Positions 35,206 through 43,831 are shown, counted from the first letter of the stretch. The stretch: DNA of 64,000 nt from Paracholeplasma morum (GCF_016907055.1 NZ_JAFBBG010000005.1:62001-126000); one strand, 5' to 3'. Translations and numbers: made by a program. The notes: generated from the letters alone by a model not told the origin.

Positions 35206-35207
35206 AG

Positions 35208-35230
35208 AAGAGAGTAGTCTCTTTTTTTTT
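35208..35230 (+). terminator. Terminator between khpA and rimM
   Basis: AAGAGA-GTAG-TCTCTT followed by a run of T. It splits the ribosomal cluster into separate transcripts. Confidence 0.85.
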
Positions 35231-35240
35231 CGTATTCATG

Positions 35241-35246
35241 TATAAT
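35241..35246 (+). promoter_or_regulatory. Putative -10 of rimM-trmD
   Basis: TATAAT directly after the khpA terminator, 17 bases before ATG; no recognisable -35 because the upstream DNA is the terminator T run. Confidence 0.5.
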
Positions 35247-35262
35247 GTAGGTGGTGATAAAA

Positions 35263-35742
35263 ATGAGTTATGAAATCGGTAGAATCGCAAACACACACGG
35301 GATACGTGGTGAACTAAAAATCAAAACAGATAGCGACTTTGATCGTTTTGTTAAAGGAAAAGTCGTTTATATTGACTATAAGAATGAACGAATTGAACTG
35401 CTAATTAAGTCCGTAAGAGAAACCAACGATTATTTGATTGTGAAGTTTGATGGGCTTGATGACATCAATTTAGTTGAAAAATACAAAGGGTTATCCATCT
35501 TTACAGATGAGGCGCCAACACTACATGAAGATGAGTATCATTATCAAGATTTGATTGGTCTATTAGTCTATAACCAACACAACCAAAAGGTTGGGGTAGT
35601 CAATGATATAATTGAAGTCCCACAAGGACATTTATTACAAATTAAAACAGAAACCAAAATGACTTTAGTGCCATTTGTTGGTGCATTTGTTAAGGATATT
35701 AGTGATGTAATTATCATAGAGGAAATTGAGGGATTATTGTGA
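35263..35742 (+). CDS. rimM: Ribosome maturation factor RimM
   Basis: A 159-residue factor for 30S assembly that binds S19. N-terminal RimM barrel (IGRIANTHGIRGELKIK) and a C-terminal PRC-type barrel (YQDLIGLLVYN through VPFVGAFVKDI). ATG 35263 follows AGGTGGTGA, overriding an earlier in-frame GTG. The last bases overlap the trmD start. Confidence 0.95.
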   Translation: MSYEIGRIANTHGIRGELKIKTDSDFDRFVKGKVVYIDYKNERIELLIKSVRETNDYLIVKFDGLDDINLVEKYKGLSIFTDEAPTLHEDEYHYQDLIGLLVYNQHNQKVGVVNDIIEVPQGHLLQIKTETKMTLVPFVGAFVKDISDVIIIEEIEGLL

Positions 35743-36467
35743 AAATAGACATTATAACCATTTTCCCTGACATGGTAAAAAGCGCACTGAATGAATCCAT
35801 TATGCGCCGTGCTTTAGGACTAGGTTTAGCAGAAGTTAATGTATTTGATTTAAGGGATTATAGTTTATCAAAACATAAAAAAGTGGACGACACGCCTTAT
35901 GGTGGTGGTGCTGGAATGTTACTACAATTTCCACCATTATATGAAGCGTTAAAGGCATTAAAAAAAGAAAACACCAAAGTGATTATTACCTCTCCAAGAG
36001 GCAAAACCTTCAATCAAAAGATGGCAGAAGACTTCTCAAAATTGGATCATATCATCATCTTGGCTGGCCATTATGAAGGATTTGATGAACGCATTTATCA
36101 TTATGTGGATGAAGAAGTATCCGTTGGGGATTATGTATTAACTGGGGGAGAACTTCCTGCGTTGATTATGACAGACGCAATTGTAAGACTTCAAGAGGAT
36201 GTTATCAAAAAAGAATCTCATGAAAACGATTCGTTCTCAAATGGGCTTTTAGAACACCCTCACTATACAAAACCTGCAACTTATAAAGGCCATGAAGTTC
36301 CTGAAGTTTTAAGAAATGGAAATCACCAGGAAATTGCTAAATGGCGCCATTATGAAGCATTGAAACAAACCTACATCAAGCGTAAAGACTTACTAGAAAA
36401 GTACGAATTATCGAAAGAAGATATGAAGCTTTTAGCACAAATCAAAATAGAGCTTGAAGAAGAATAG
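35739..36467 (+). CDS. trmD: tRNA (guanine-N1-)-methyltransferase TrmD
   Basis: A 242-residue SPOUT enzyme that forms m1G37 in tRNA and prevents frameshifting. GTG 35739 overlaps the rimM stop. The SAM-binding trefoil knot is clear: DTPYGGGAGMLL, ILAGHYEGFDERI and SVGDYVLTGGELP. Length and order (rimM-trmD-rplS) are standard. Confidence 0.96.
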   Translation: MKIDIITIFPDMVKSALNESIMRRALGLGLAEVNVFDLRDYSLSKHKKVDDTPYGGGAGMLLQFPPLYEALKALKKENTKVIITSPRGKTFNQKMAEDFSKLDHIIILAGHYEGFDERIYHYVDEEVSVGDYVLTGGELPALIMTDAIVRLQEDVIKKESHENDSFSNGLLEHPHYTKPATYKGHEVPEVLRNGNHQEIAKWRHYEALKQTYIKRKDLLEKYELSKEDMKLLAQIKIELEEE

Positions 36468-36531
36468 AGTTTATTTCAGATATGTATTTCAATATTGTCA
36501 AAATAGAGCAAGCGATTTTACGCAAAAACAC

Positions 36532-36560
36532 TTGAAGCAAATATATATCTATGATATAAT
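36532..36560 (+). promoter_or_regulatory. Promoter of rplS
   Basis: TTGAAG, 17-bp spacer, extended -10 TGATATAAT. Confidence 0.78.
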
Positions 36561-36566
36561 ACAAAA

Positions 36567-36640
36567 TGCCGTTAATCGGTAAAGCACAGTGGTCCGCTAG
36601 AGAATCCTTTATGAACACTGGAAGATTAGGAGTGAAGAAA
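36567..36640 (+). ncRNA. L19-type ribosomal leader upstream of rplS
   Basis: About 75 bases between the rplS promoter and start form a CCG-TTAAT-CGG hairpin and a longer CAGTG/CACTG stem that ends just before the AGGAGTG ribosome site. Firmicutes rplS genes often have an L19 leader of this size and place. Assigned from context and structure. Confidence 0.5.
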
Positions 36641-36642
36641 AT

Positions 36643-37005
36643 ATGGCAAGAGCTAAAGGTCAACAATTGATCCAAGAGCTTACGAGCGCATACATGAAGG
36701 AAGTACCTGCTTTCTTTCCTGGTGATACAGTTAAAGTGTATGTAAAAATTAAAGAAGGTAACCGCGAACGTATCCAATTATTTGAAGGATTGGTAATTAA
36801 ACGTCAAGGTGGCGGTATCAGTGAAACTTTCACAGTTCGTAAGATTTCCTATGGCGTAGGAGTAGAAAGAACATTCCCAGTGAATAGTCCATCTATCGAT
36901 CGTCTAGAAGTTGCTCGTAGTGGTAAAGTTCGTAGAGCTAAACTTAACTACATCCGCACGCTTTCAACTAAAGCTGCACGTATCAAAGAAAAAAGAACAT
37001 TTTAA
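36643..37005 (+). CDS. rplS: 50S ribosomal protein L19
   Basis: A 120-residue large-subunit protein at the subunit interface. Contains [34 protein letters not shown] and the basic C-terminus [13 protein letters not shown] 36643 follows AGGAGTG. It is closed by a strong terminator. Confidence 0.97.
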   Translation: MARAKGQQLIQELTSAYMKEVPAFFPGDTVKVYVKIKEGNRERIQLFEGLVIKRQGGGISETFTVRKISYGVGVERTFPVNSPSIDRLEVARSGKVRRAKLNYIRTLSTKAARIKEKRTF

Positions 37006-37013
37006 AGAGTTGA

Positions 37014-37042
37014 AACCGGTACGAATCGTGCCGGTTTTTTCT
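37014..37042 (+). terminator. Terminator of rplS
   Basis: AACCGGTACG-AAT-CGTGCCGGTT, 10 bp with one G-U pair, followed by T residues. Confidence 0.9.
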
Positions 37043-37098
37043 TTTAAATTACGAGGAGTTCACAATCACTTCAAATATGAAAATTTTTCATAAATCAG

Positions 37099-37127
37099 TT
37101 GAAAGCCTTTACACGAAGTGATATAAT
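37099..37127 (+). promoter_or_regulatory. Promoter of ccpA
   Basis: TTGAAA, 17-bp spacer, extended -10 TGATATAAT. TGAAAGCCTTTACA (37100-37113), over the -35 and spacer, differs from cre at one central base (CC for CG), a possible autoregulatory site. Confidence 0.75.
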
Positions 37128-37152
37128 TAATGTGTTATGAGGAGTTGAGATA

Positions 37153-38148
37153 ATGAGCACAAAAGTGACAATTTACGAAGTAGCACTAGCGGCAAGAGTG
37201 TCATTAGCAACGGTTTCACGTGTTTTGAATAATCCAGAAAAGGTTAAACCAGACACACGAGATAGAGTATTAAAAGTTATCAAGGAACTAGGTTATCGTC
37301 CAAATGCGATTGCTAGGGGCCTTGCAAGTAGAAAAACAACAACTGTAGGCGTATTAATTTCAGACATTACTAGAGCCAGCGTAGCAGAAATGCTTGGTGG
37401 TATTTCTGATATTGCGATGAAATATAGCTATTCAATTAAGTTATTCTCTGCTCATGAAAATGCAAATATGGAAGATTTGCTAAACGACATCGTTGCGGAA
37501 CAAGTAGATGGATTATTACTTTTAAATGATGAACTTGATAGCAATCAAATGAAAGCTACTAAAGAAACATTGGAAAGAAATGAAATCCCATTTGTTTTAG
37601 CTAACGTTATTTACGATGATAAAACCGTTCCTTCCGTATCCATCGATTATGAAAAAGCTGGGTATGAAATTACTAAATTAATGGTTGAACAAGGTAAGAA
37701 GAACATTTATCTTTTATCAACTGTTCGTAAATATTCAGTTAATGATCAAAAAGAACTTGGGTATTCAAATGCTATGAAAGAATCTGGTTTAGAACCAAAA
37801 ATCTTCAGAACATCTGGGAATACCTCAGTAAACAGACAACATTTTGCAAATTTCTTTAGTGATAAGGTTATTGACGGTGCCATTGGGGTGCGTGATTCTA
37901 TCGCTGTATCATTTATGAATATTGCCAATGAATCCGGTCGTACGGTTCCAGGTCAAGTGGTTGTTGCAGGCTTCCAAAATACTAAATATGGTATTTTATC
38001 AAGACCTACAATGACATCTATTGATATTCCAGTATATGATATTGGGGCAGTAGCGATGAGATTATTAACTAAACTAATGAATAAAGAAACACCAGATTCG
38101 CTACAAGTTGTGTTGCCACACTACATTGTAAGAAGAGAATCATTATAA
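37153..38148 (+). CDS. ccpA: Catabolite control protein A
   Basis: A 331-residue LacI-family regulator. The helix-turn-helix (VSLATVSRVLNNPEKVKP) is followed by the hinge helix GYRPNAIARGLASRKT, which is nearly the CcpA sequence, a periplasmic-binding-like core, and the C-terminal YDIGAVAMRLLTKLMNKE, identical to the corresponding stretch of Bacillus CcpA as I recall it. CcpA binds cre boxes with Ser46-phosphorylated HPr. Matching cre boxes occur here at msmK, the Opp lipoprotein and pckA. Located upstream of T-box tyrS; ccpA and tyrS are also neighbours in Bacillus. Confidence 0.93.
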   Translation: MSTKVTIYEVALAARVSLATVSRVLNNPEKVKPDTRDRVLKVIKELGYRPNAIARGLASRKTTTVGVLISDITRASVAEMLGGISDIAMKYSYSIKLFSAHENANMEDLLNDIVAEQVDGLLLLNDELDSNQMKATKETLERNEIPFVLANVIYDDKTVPSVSIDYEKAGYEITKLMVEQGKKNIYLLSTVRKYSVNDQKELGYSNAMKESGLEPKIFRTSGNTSVNRQHFANFFSDKVIDGAIGVRDSIAVSFMNIANESGRTVPGQVVVAGFQNTKYGILSRPTMTSIDIPVYDIGAVAMRLLTKLMNKETPDSLQVVLPHYIVRRESL

Positions 38149-38154
38149 ATCGAT

Positions 38155-38340
38155 CGATGACGAAAGATTAACTAAAGTAACACGTTATGAATGAAGAGAC
38201 TTTGTGGTTGGTGAAAACAAAGCAAACAGTTATGGAAATACACTTTCTGAGATCATCAAATTAGAGTGCTGGACGATTGTCTAGAACTAAGGTGGTACCG
38301 CGATTATTCGTCCTTAGATTTTTTTAAGGACGTTTTTTTA
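38155..38340 (+). promoter_or_regulatory. T-box riboswitch (Tyr) of tyrS
   Basis: The stem I distal motifs AGAGAC and GTTGGTG are followed by the specifier loop with codon TAC (38239-38241), then the T-box core AAGGTGGTACCGCG, and the terminator CGTCCTTA/TAAGGACG with seven T (38309-38339). Uncharged tRNA-Tyr should switch tyrS on. Confidence 0.92.
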
Positions 38341-38359
38341 TAAATAAAGGAGAAAAACA

Positions 38360-39595
38360 ATGAGTTTATACGAACAATTAAAGTGGCGTGGATTTATTAA
38401 AGACGTCTCAAATGAAGAAAAAGCAAAAGCATTGCTTGATAATGATAAAGTACATTTCTATTGCGGGTTTGACCCAACAGGGATGTCTTTAACCGTCGGA
38501 CATTTAGTCCAAATTATTAGAATCATGTTACTCGCTAAACATGGACACAAACCAGTTGTGTTAATTGGTGGGGCAACAGGTTTAATTGGGGATCCAAGAC
38601 AAACATCAGAACGCAAGCTTCTAACACTAGATGAGTCACTTGCGAACGCTGAGAAGATTAAGGTCCAATTATCTAAATTCCAAAAAGATGCAATCTTTGT
38701 TAACAACCATGAATGGATTTCAAAGATTGATATGATTTCATTTTTAAGGGATTTTGGTAAGAACTTTAATATCAACTATATGTTATCTAAGGAAACTGTC
38801 CAAGCTAGATTAGAAACTGGTATTTCCTATACTGAGTTTTCTTATATGTTAATTCAAGCCATCGACTGGTTACATCTATATCAAAATATGGATTGTAAGA
38901 TTCAATTTGGTGGATCTGACCAATGGGGTAACATTACAACTGGTCTAGAACTAATTAGAAAAACGGTTGGTGAAAAACACGATGCTGTAGCCATGAGTTC
39001 ACCATTATTACTTAAATCAGATGGAACGAAGTTTGGCAAGAGCGAATCGGGTGCACTTTGGTTAGATGAAGCATTAACTAGCCCATATGAACTATACCAA
39101 TACTTCCTAAATACATCCGATGATGATATCTTAACGTACTTAAAGATGTTAACTTTGTTGTCTAAAGAGGAAATCGAAGCCCTTATGGAAGAGACTACTA
39201 AAGAACCTGAAAAACGTATTGCTCAGAAGAGACTGGCTTATGAAGTTGTGTTACTGGTTCATGGTGAAACCAAACTGGCAAACGCACTTAATGTTACGGA
39301 CTCTCTTTTCTCAGGTGAGTTTTCAAAACTATCTTTAGAAGAATTACAAATGGCAAAGAAAGGATTAGATAGTATTGAATCAGAATCTATCAATATCCTA
39401 GATGCGCTTGTTGAAACAAAACTCGCAAGTTCAAAACGTGAAGCCCGTGAATTTGTTAAGAGTGGTGCTGTCATGGTTAATGAACTTAAAGTCACAGATT
39501 TTGATTTTGTTATCACTAAAAATGAAGCATACTTTGACAAATATGTTATTATAAGAAGAGGGAAGAAGAAGTTTGCATTAGTCGAAATTCTTTAG
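38360..39595 (+). CDS. tyrS: Tyrosyl-tRNA synthetase
   Basis: A 411-residue class I synthetase. The Rossmann core has [17 protein letters not shown] (HIGH equivalent) and the KFGKS signature (KMSKS equivalent), with [14 protein letters not shown] between; an S4 RNA-binding domain closes the protein ([19 protein letters not shown]). AAAGGAG precedes ATG 38360. Controlled by the upstream Tyr T-box. The stop overlaps the ribosome site of the next gene. Confidence 0.97.
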   Translation: MSLYEQLKWRGFIKDVSNEEKAKALLDNDKVHFYCGFDPTGMSLTVGHLVQIIRIMLLAKHGHKPVVLIGGATGLIGDPRQTSERKLLTLDESLANAEKIKVQLSKFQKDAIFVNNHEWISKIDMISFLRDFGKNFNINYMLSKETVQARLETGISYTEFSYMLIQAIDWLHLYQNMDCKIQFGGSDQWGNITTGLELIRKTVGEKHDAVAMSSPLLLKSDGTKFGKSESGALWLDEALTSPYELYQYFLNTSDDDILTYLKMLTLLSKEEIEALMEETTKEPEKRIAQKRLAYEVVLLVHGETKLANALNVTDSLFSGEFSKLSLEELQMAKKGLDSIESESINILDALVETKLASSKREAREFVKSGAVMVNELKVTDFDFVITKNEAYFDKYVIIRRGKKKFALVEIL

Positions 39596-39604
39596 GAGGT
39601 GCCC

Positions 39605-40441
39605 ATGGATATCATTCTCTATAATCCACTTTCAAGAAATGGTAAGAGTAAAGAAACGGTCTTAGATCTTCAAAAATATTTACTAAATTTAGGGAATCAG
39701 GTTCAAATTCATAACATATTTGAAATTGTATCTGTCAAAGATTTTTTGACTGCGGTTAGTAAAGAGGACAGAATAATTATCGTTGGTGGAGATGGAACAC
39801 TTCATCACCTAGTAAACTCAATTAGAGACATTGATGTTAACCAGCCAATTTATGTGTTAAAAGCCGGAACAGGGAATGACTTCATTAGAAGCCTCAAATC
39901 CAAGGAACACTTAATTGAAATCACACCATATATCAAAGACTTACCTAAAGTCACCTTTAGCGGAAAAGAATCACTATTCTTAAATGGGACTGGTATGGGC
40001 GTGGATGCGATGGTGTGTCACTATGTCAACACGAGCACTAAGAAGAAGACTGCGGTCAATTATTTTAAAACTGCTTTGAAATGCTTCTTAACATTTAAAC
40101 CAAGAAAAGCCGTTATTACGATTGATGGCGTTGAAAAAACCTATAACAAAGTATGGTTTGCATTAGCAGCTAATAGTTGTTATATGGGTGGAGGAATGAA
40201 GTTCTCACCAAAATCAAAACGCGAAGATGATATTTTAGAGATGATGATCATTCATAGAATTCCAAGGATCTTACTATTCTTAATATTCCCAACCATCTAC
40301 TTAGGTTGGCATGTAATGTTTAAGAGATACGTAAAGATTATTCCGTGTAAAGAGGTTAAAGTTTCTTATGAATCTAATACCTTCTTACAAATGGATGGAG
40401 AATCTGTAGCAGACATTAACTACATGGAAATTAAACGATAA
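39605..40441 (+). CDS. Diacylglycerol/lipid kinase family protein (DgkB/YegS type)
   Basis: A 278-residue lipid kinase. ATG 39605, five bases from AGGAGG, is used rather than GTG 39599. It has the nucleotide loop IIIVGGDGTLHHLVNS, KAGTGNDFIRSL, an NGTGMGVDAMV motif and the C-terminal MDGES of the DAGK catalytic family. It likely phosphorylates diacylglycerol, recycling the lipid left by membrane-glycolipid metabolism in wall-less bacteria (inference). Located directly behind tyrS and followed by an elaborate hairpin. Confidence 0.9.
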   Translation: MDIILYNPLSRNGKSKETVLDLQKYLLNLGNQVQIHNIFEIVSVKDFLTAVSKEDRIIIVGGDGTLHHLVNSIRDIDVNQPIYVLKAGTGNDFIRSLKSKEHLIEITPYIKDLPKVTFSGKESLFLNGTGMGVDAMVCHYVNTSTKKKTAVNYFKTALKCFLTFKPRKAVITIDGVEKTYNKVWFALAANSCYMGGGMKFSPKSKREDDILEMMIIHRIPRILLFLIFPTIYLGWHVMFKRYVKIIPCKEVKVSYESNTFLQMDGESVADINYMEIKR

Positions 40442-40540
40442 CTAGCTCATCTGATATGATCCCCTTAATGTAGACACTACAAATAATTATAGTTTGTAGA
40501 GGTTTACAAAGAGGGGCTCAAATCTGAGCTAGTTTTTTTT
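40440..40540 (+). terminator. Long nested hairpin ending in a T tract
   Basis: It begins in the stop codon of the lipid-kinase gene. Four stems nest: AACTAGCTCA (40440-40449) with TGAGCTAGTT (40525-40534); CCCCTT (40461-40466) with GAGGGG (40511-40516); TGTAGAC (40469-40475) with GTTTACA (40502-40508); CTACAAA (40477-40483) with TTTGTAG (40493-40499). Eight T follow the outer stem. An alternative local hairpin GCTCA-AATC-TGAGC (40516-40529) competes with the outer stem. It is far larger than an ordinary terminator. Confidence 0.7.
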
Positions 40541-40570
40541 GATAGTTTAGTATAACAAGTGCAACACAAT

Positions 40571-40616
40571 AAAAAAATCCCTTAGAGGACTGTTAAATGT
40601 CTTATCTAAGGGATTA
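40571..40616 (-). terminator. Terminator of trpS
   Basis: On the reverse strand, AATCCCTTAGA pairs with TCTAAGGGATT across an 18-base loop, followed by a U tract. Confidence 0.85.
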
Positions 40617-40620
40617 TTTA

Positions 40621-41619
40621 CTATTTAATTCTGCCAAGTCCTAGTCGCTTATAAACTTTTTGAATCTTTCTATAGGCAATATGTCTTGCGTTATCTCTAC
40701 CCTTATCTAGAACCAAATCTAGTTCAGGTGAGGCGAGTAATGTTTGATAACGTTCTTGGATGGGTCTGATGTATTCGACGAGTTTTTCTGCCAAATTGGC
40801 TTTGAACTCTGCATAGTTTGAGTTTGCATACGTCTTTTCAATTTCAGAAATGGATTGACCAGTGATGATCGAATAAATCGATAACAAGTTGGAGATGCCA
40901 GGTTTATTTTCAACATCGTATACGATTCTTGTATCGCTATCTGTTACAGCGGATTTTATCTTGTTTTTGATAACGTTTAAGTCATCTAATAAGAAGATAA
41001 CGCCTTTAGGGTTTTCATCTGATTTACTCATTTTCTTATGAGGGTCTTGTAAAGACATAATCTTTCCACCTATTTTTGGTGTTAATGGTTCTGGTACTTT
41101 GAAAGTATCCCCATGTTGAGAGTTAAATCTAATGGCTAAATCCCTGGTGAGTTCTAGATGTTGTTTTTGGTCTTCTCCAACAGGAACGATATCTGCATCA
41201 TAAAGAAGAATATCGGCAGCCATTAATGCTGGATAGGTTAGTAGATTGGACTTAATACCTGCTTGTTGTTTAAGTTTCTTGTCTTTGTATTGAGTCATAC
41301 GTTCCAGTTCAGGTACGTAAACGGTAGATTCCATTATGTAGCCTAATTGGTTGTGTTCTATGACTTCAGATTGAACAAAGAGATTAACTTTTTCTGGATC
41401 TAGTCCACAAGCTAAATAGATTGCTGCTAAACTTCGGATACTCTTTCTTAGTTGAGTTTTATCTTGTGTAACTGTAATCGCATGTAAATCAGCGATAAAA
41501 ATAAAGAATTCTGTGTCAGTTAATTCCTCCTGTAAAGCGATAAATTGTTTGATAGCCCCTAGGTAATTACCTAAAGTGATGCTTCCAGATGGCTGGATTC
41601 CAGATACTAGTCTTTTCAT
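40621..41619 (-). CDS. trpS: Tryptophanyl-tRNA synthetase
   Basis: A 332-residue class I synthetase. The HIGH-type motif is in GIQPSGSITLGNYLGA, the tRNA/Trp site in DLHAITV, PVGEDQKQHLELTRD is intact, and the KMSKS loop reads KKMSKSDENPKG. AGGAGG precedes ATG 41619. It is preceded by a Trp T-box and terminates at a hairpin facing the lipid-kinase gene. Confidence 0.97.
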   Translation of the reverse strand: MKRLVSGIQPSGSITLGNYLGAIKQFIALQEELTDTEFFIFIADLHAITVTQDKTQLRKSIRSLAAIYLACGLDPEKVNLFVQSEVIEHNQLGYIMESTVYVPELERMTQYKDKKLKQQAGIKSNLLTYPALMAADILLYDADIVPVGEDQKQHLELTRDLAIRFNSQHGDTFKVPEPLTPKIGGKIMSLQDPHKKMSKSDENPKGVIFLLDDLNVIKNKIKSAVTDSDTRIVYDVENKPGISNLLSIYSIITGQSISEIEKTYANSNYAEFKANLAEKLVEYIRPIQERYQTLLASPELDLVLDKGRDNARHIAYRKIQKVYKRLGLGRIK

Positions 41620-41640
41620 ATTAAATCCTCCTATAATAAT

Positions 41641-41837
41641 AAAAAAACGCCCTTAATTCTAAGGACGACATAATCGCGGTACCACCTTAGTTCTATGTTT
41701 CCATAGCCCTCTTAATGTGTCTTTAAGCCGACAAGCTATTACTCAATAGGCCCATTCCTAACTAGTCATATAAAGGGTTCCCACCATCCCCTCTCTCTTG
41801 GCATACTCATAATTAGTACTATTCTATCTCAACGTAT
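41641..41837 (-). promoter_or_regulatory. T-box riboswitch (Trp) of trpS
   Basis: On the reverse strand: AGAGAG and GATGGTGGGAACC of stem I, specifier TGG in GGAATGGGCC (41754-41752), core AAGGTGGTACCGCG, then terminator CGTCCTTA/TAAGGGCG with a T run. It should sense uncharged tRNA-Trp. Confidence 0.92.
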
Positions 41838-41843
41838 ATTGAT

Positions 41844-41918
41844 ATTTTAATATAGTAAAACGCTTTTGTCAAAGAAAACCGTTTCTTTGGTTGACAAAGC
41901 GTTTCATTATGATATAAT
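41844..41918. promoter_or_regulatory. Divergent promoters of trpS and the antiporter operon with a central palindrome
   Basis: Reverse: TTGACA (41872-41867), 17-bp spacer, TAAAAT (41849-41844). Forward: TTGACA (41891-41896), 16-bp spacer, TATAAT (41913-41918) extended by TGA. Between and over the two -35 boxes is CAAAGAAA-ACCG-TTTCTTTG (41870-41889), with outer GTCAA/TTGAC arms. A protein bound there would touch both promoters. Confidence 0.75.
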
Positions 41919-41925
41919 TTGGCTG

Positions 41926-42066
41926 TTATGTCTCCGAATCGTTTGGAGTGGGGGAACCAATTATTAGGGGTGAATCATATTTGTAAGGATACTTAATGTC
42001 CTGAACCCGTCAGCTAACCTCATAGGAGTAATTAAGCGTGTAAGTAAGTTATGCGTTTTTTTTATT
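41926..42066 (+). promoter_or_regulatory. ydaO/yuaA-type cyclic-di-AMP riboswitch
   Basis: Conserved blocks appear in order: CTCCGAATC, GGGGGAACCAA, AGGGGTGAATC, AAGGATAC, GAACCCGTCAGCTAACCTC and AAGCG. These are the signature of the c-di-AMP-sensing ydaO family. A weak CGTGTAA/TTATGCG stem followed by eight T (42036-42064) is the likely terminator. Ligand binding normally turns off K+ or osmolyte transport genes. Confidence 0.88.
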
Positions 42067-42085
42067 ATTTTTAAGGGGTGTTTAT

Positions 42086-43423
42086 ATGGATGTTTATGTT
42101 TTAATTTTTAAACTAGCTATTGTATTAGCTATTGGATTTGTTGGTGCATTATTGGCCAGAAAATTTAAACTACCTAACGTCAGTGGGTATCTAGTATTAG
42201 GTCTACTTTTAGGGCCATCCCTAGGATTGATCTTTAAAGGATATGAAGGGTTTATCACACCTGCTGATAGTAAGTCACTAGGATTTATCAGTGAAATTGC
42301 GTTAGCATTCATTGCCTTCTCAATTGGTAGTGAATTTGCAATTAAGTCCATTAAGAAGATGGGTAAATCGGTAATCGTATTAACTACATTCGAAGTTATC
42401 GGTGCGGTGCTTGTAGTATTCCTAGCGATGTTGTTCTTACCTAAACCAGATTACATCATGAGTTCATACTTACCCTTCTCAAACAAGAATATCGCATTTG
42501 GTTTAATCTTAGCGTCAATGTCTGCGGCAACTGCGCCAGCAGCTACAATGATGGTCATTCGTCAATATAGAGCTTACGGTCCTGTCACTAAGACCATTCT
42601 ACCAGTCACTGCACTTGATGATATATATGGGATTGTTGTCTTTGGATTCTTTATCTCATTCGCAACCATTTTAGTTCCACAAGGCATAAGTCAACCATCT
42701 TGGCTAATGTTCTCTAAACCATTCATTGAAGTGTTTGGGTCAGTTATACTTGGAGCATTGATCGGATATGTACTCTCTAAATTAGCAAATAAATTCGACA
42801 AAGTAAGAGATGATATTCAAATACTGGCATTATTAACTGTCTTATTCTCAATTGGATTATCTTCGATTGTAAACCATTATTTACATGATTATGGGATTGC
42901 ATTCTCACAATTATTAATGAATATCATGATTGGGACTTCCCTAGCAAACTTTGCTAAACGTCCAAATAACTCATTCTCTGCAATCAATGACTTATCTACA
43001 CCATTCTATGTATTGTTCTTCACATTAGCAGGTGCAAGTCTAGATTTAGCGATTTTAAAATCAGACACATTGTTGATTTTAATCGCGGTAGTCTATATTT
43101 TTGCAAGAGGATTTGGTAAAATTATTGGTATAATGGTTGGGGCAATCATCATGAAATCACCAGATACCGTTAGAAAGTATTTAGGGATTGCTTTATTACC
43201 TCAAGGTGGTATATCAATCGGGTTATTAGTCATTGTTTCTGCACAAATGAACATGTTATATCCAGCGATTTCTACCATCATTATGTTATCAATATTGGTA
43301 TATGAAACAATGGGACCAGTATTTGCTAAGTACGCAATTGGTAAGTCTGGAGAAATCAACGGATTAGACAAGTTGGATCAATTATCCAGTGTAGATGATT
43401 TAGAATTAGAAGGAGGACACTAA
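42086..43423 (+). CDS. CPA2-family monovalent cation:proton antiporter
   Basis: A 445-residue membrane protein with about 12 helices of the KefB/NapA type: ARKFKLPNVSGYLVLGLLLG at the N-terminus, SEIALAFIAFSIGSEF, the core SMSAATAPAATMM and ALDDIYG, where the Asp is the transport carboxylate, and LLPQGGISIGLLV. It lacks the C-terminal TrkA-N/RCK domain of KefB. Preceded by a c-di-AMP riboswitch and followed two bases later by a PII-like protein, suggesting K+ or Na+ efflux for osmotic homeostasis. AAGGGGTG is the ribosome site. Confidence 0.9.
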   Translation: MDVYVLIFKLAIVLAIGFVGALLARKFKLPNVSGYLVLGLLLGPSLGLIFKGYEGFITPADSKSLGFISEIALAFIAFSIGSEFAIKSIKKMGKSVIVLTTFEVIGAVLVVFLAMLFLPKPDYIMSSYLPFSNKNIAFGLILASMSAATAPAATMMVIRQYRAYGPVTKTILPVTALDDIYGIVVFGFFISFATILVPQGISQPSWLMFSKPFIEVFGSVILGALIGYVLSKLANKFDKVRDDIQILALLTVLFSIGLSSIVNHYLHDYGIAFSQLLMNIMIGTSLANFAKRPNNSFSAINDLSTPFYVLFFTLAGASLDLAILKSDTLLILIAVVYIFARGFGKIIGIMVGAIIMKSPDTVRKYLGIALLPQGGISIGLLVIVSAQMNMLYPAISTIIMLSILVYETMGPVFAKYAIGKSGEINGLDKLDQLSSVDDLELEGGH

Positions 43424-43424
43424 T

Positions 43425-43784
43425 ATGGAAGTTTTATTTATTGTATTAAACGATTTATCCTATTTAGATGAAATATTTAAAAAGTTTTTGGAACTCGAAG
43501 TTCGTGGCGCTACCATTTTAGATTCTAAAGGTATGGCACGTGCAATTATGGATAATGAAGGATTGAACTTCTTACTATCTGGACCTTTCCAACGTTCACT
43601 TGATGATGAACAAAAGAATTCTAAAACCATCTTTACCGTTGTTCCTGAAGGACAAAAAGCAGAAGACATCGTTCAGGCCGTTAGAAAAATAGTCGAACAC
43701 TCTAAGAAACAAGTTATTGGGTTTATGTTTACAATACCAGTAAGTGGTATTTATACAATGAAACCAAAACATATTACAAAGTAA
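43425..43784 (+). CDS. PII-like signalling protein paired with the antiporter
   Basis: A 119-residue protein with a ferredoxin-like beta-alpha-beta pattern twice: VLFIVLNDLSYLDEIFKKFL then EVRGATILDSKGM, and KTIFTVVPEGQKAEDIVQAV ending in GFMFTIPVSGIYTM. This parallels PII and PII-like (SbtB, CutA) trimers, in which the middle T-loop region (here about residues 45-65) binds a partner. ATG 43425 follows GGAGGACAC and lies two bases after the antiporter stop. A likely role is to gate the antiporter in response to a nucleotide, possibly c-di-AMP; untested. Confidence 0.72.
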   Translation: MEVLFIVLNDLSYLDEIFKKFLELEVRGATILDSKGMARAIMDNEGLNFLLSGPFQRSLDDEQKNSKTIFTVVPEGQKAEDIVQAVRKIVEHSKKQVIGFMFTIPVSGIYTMKPKHITK

Positions 43785-43794
43785 TCTATCAAAA

Positions 43795-43827
43795 CAAAAA
43801 GGTCTAGGAAATCCCAGACCTTTTTTA
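43795..43827. terminator. Bidirectional terminator between antiporter operon and pepF
   Basis: AAAAAGGTCT and AGACCTTTTTT enclose GG-AAAT-CC. A and T runs on both sides allow use in both directions. Confidence 0.85.
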
Positions 43828-43831
43828 GTAG

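Noticed and set aside
36911-37093. 60-codon forward ORF over the rplS end
   Set aside because: It overlaps rplS and its terminator in another frame.
41853-41904. Possible cre boxes AAAACGCTTTT and AAAGCGTTTC between trpS and the antiporter
   Set aside because: Three or more mismatches to cre when aligned on the central CG; the similarity comes from the palindrome.
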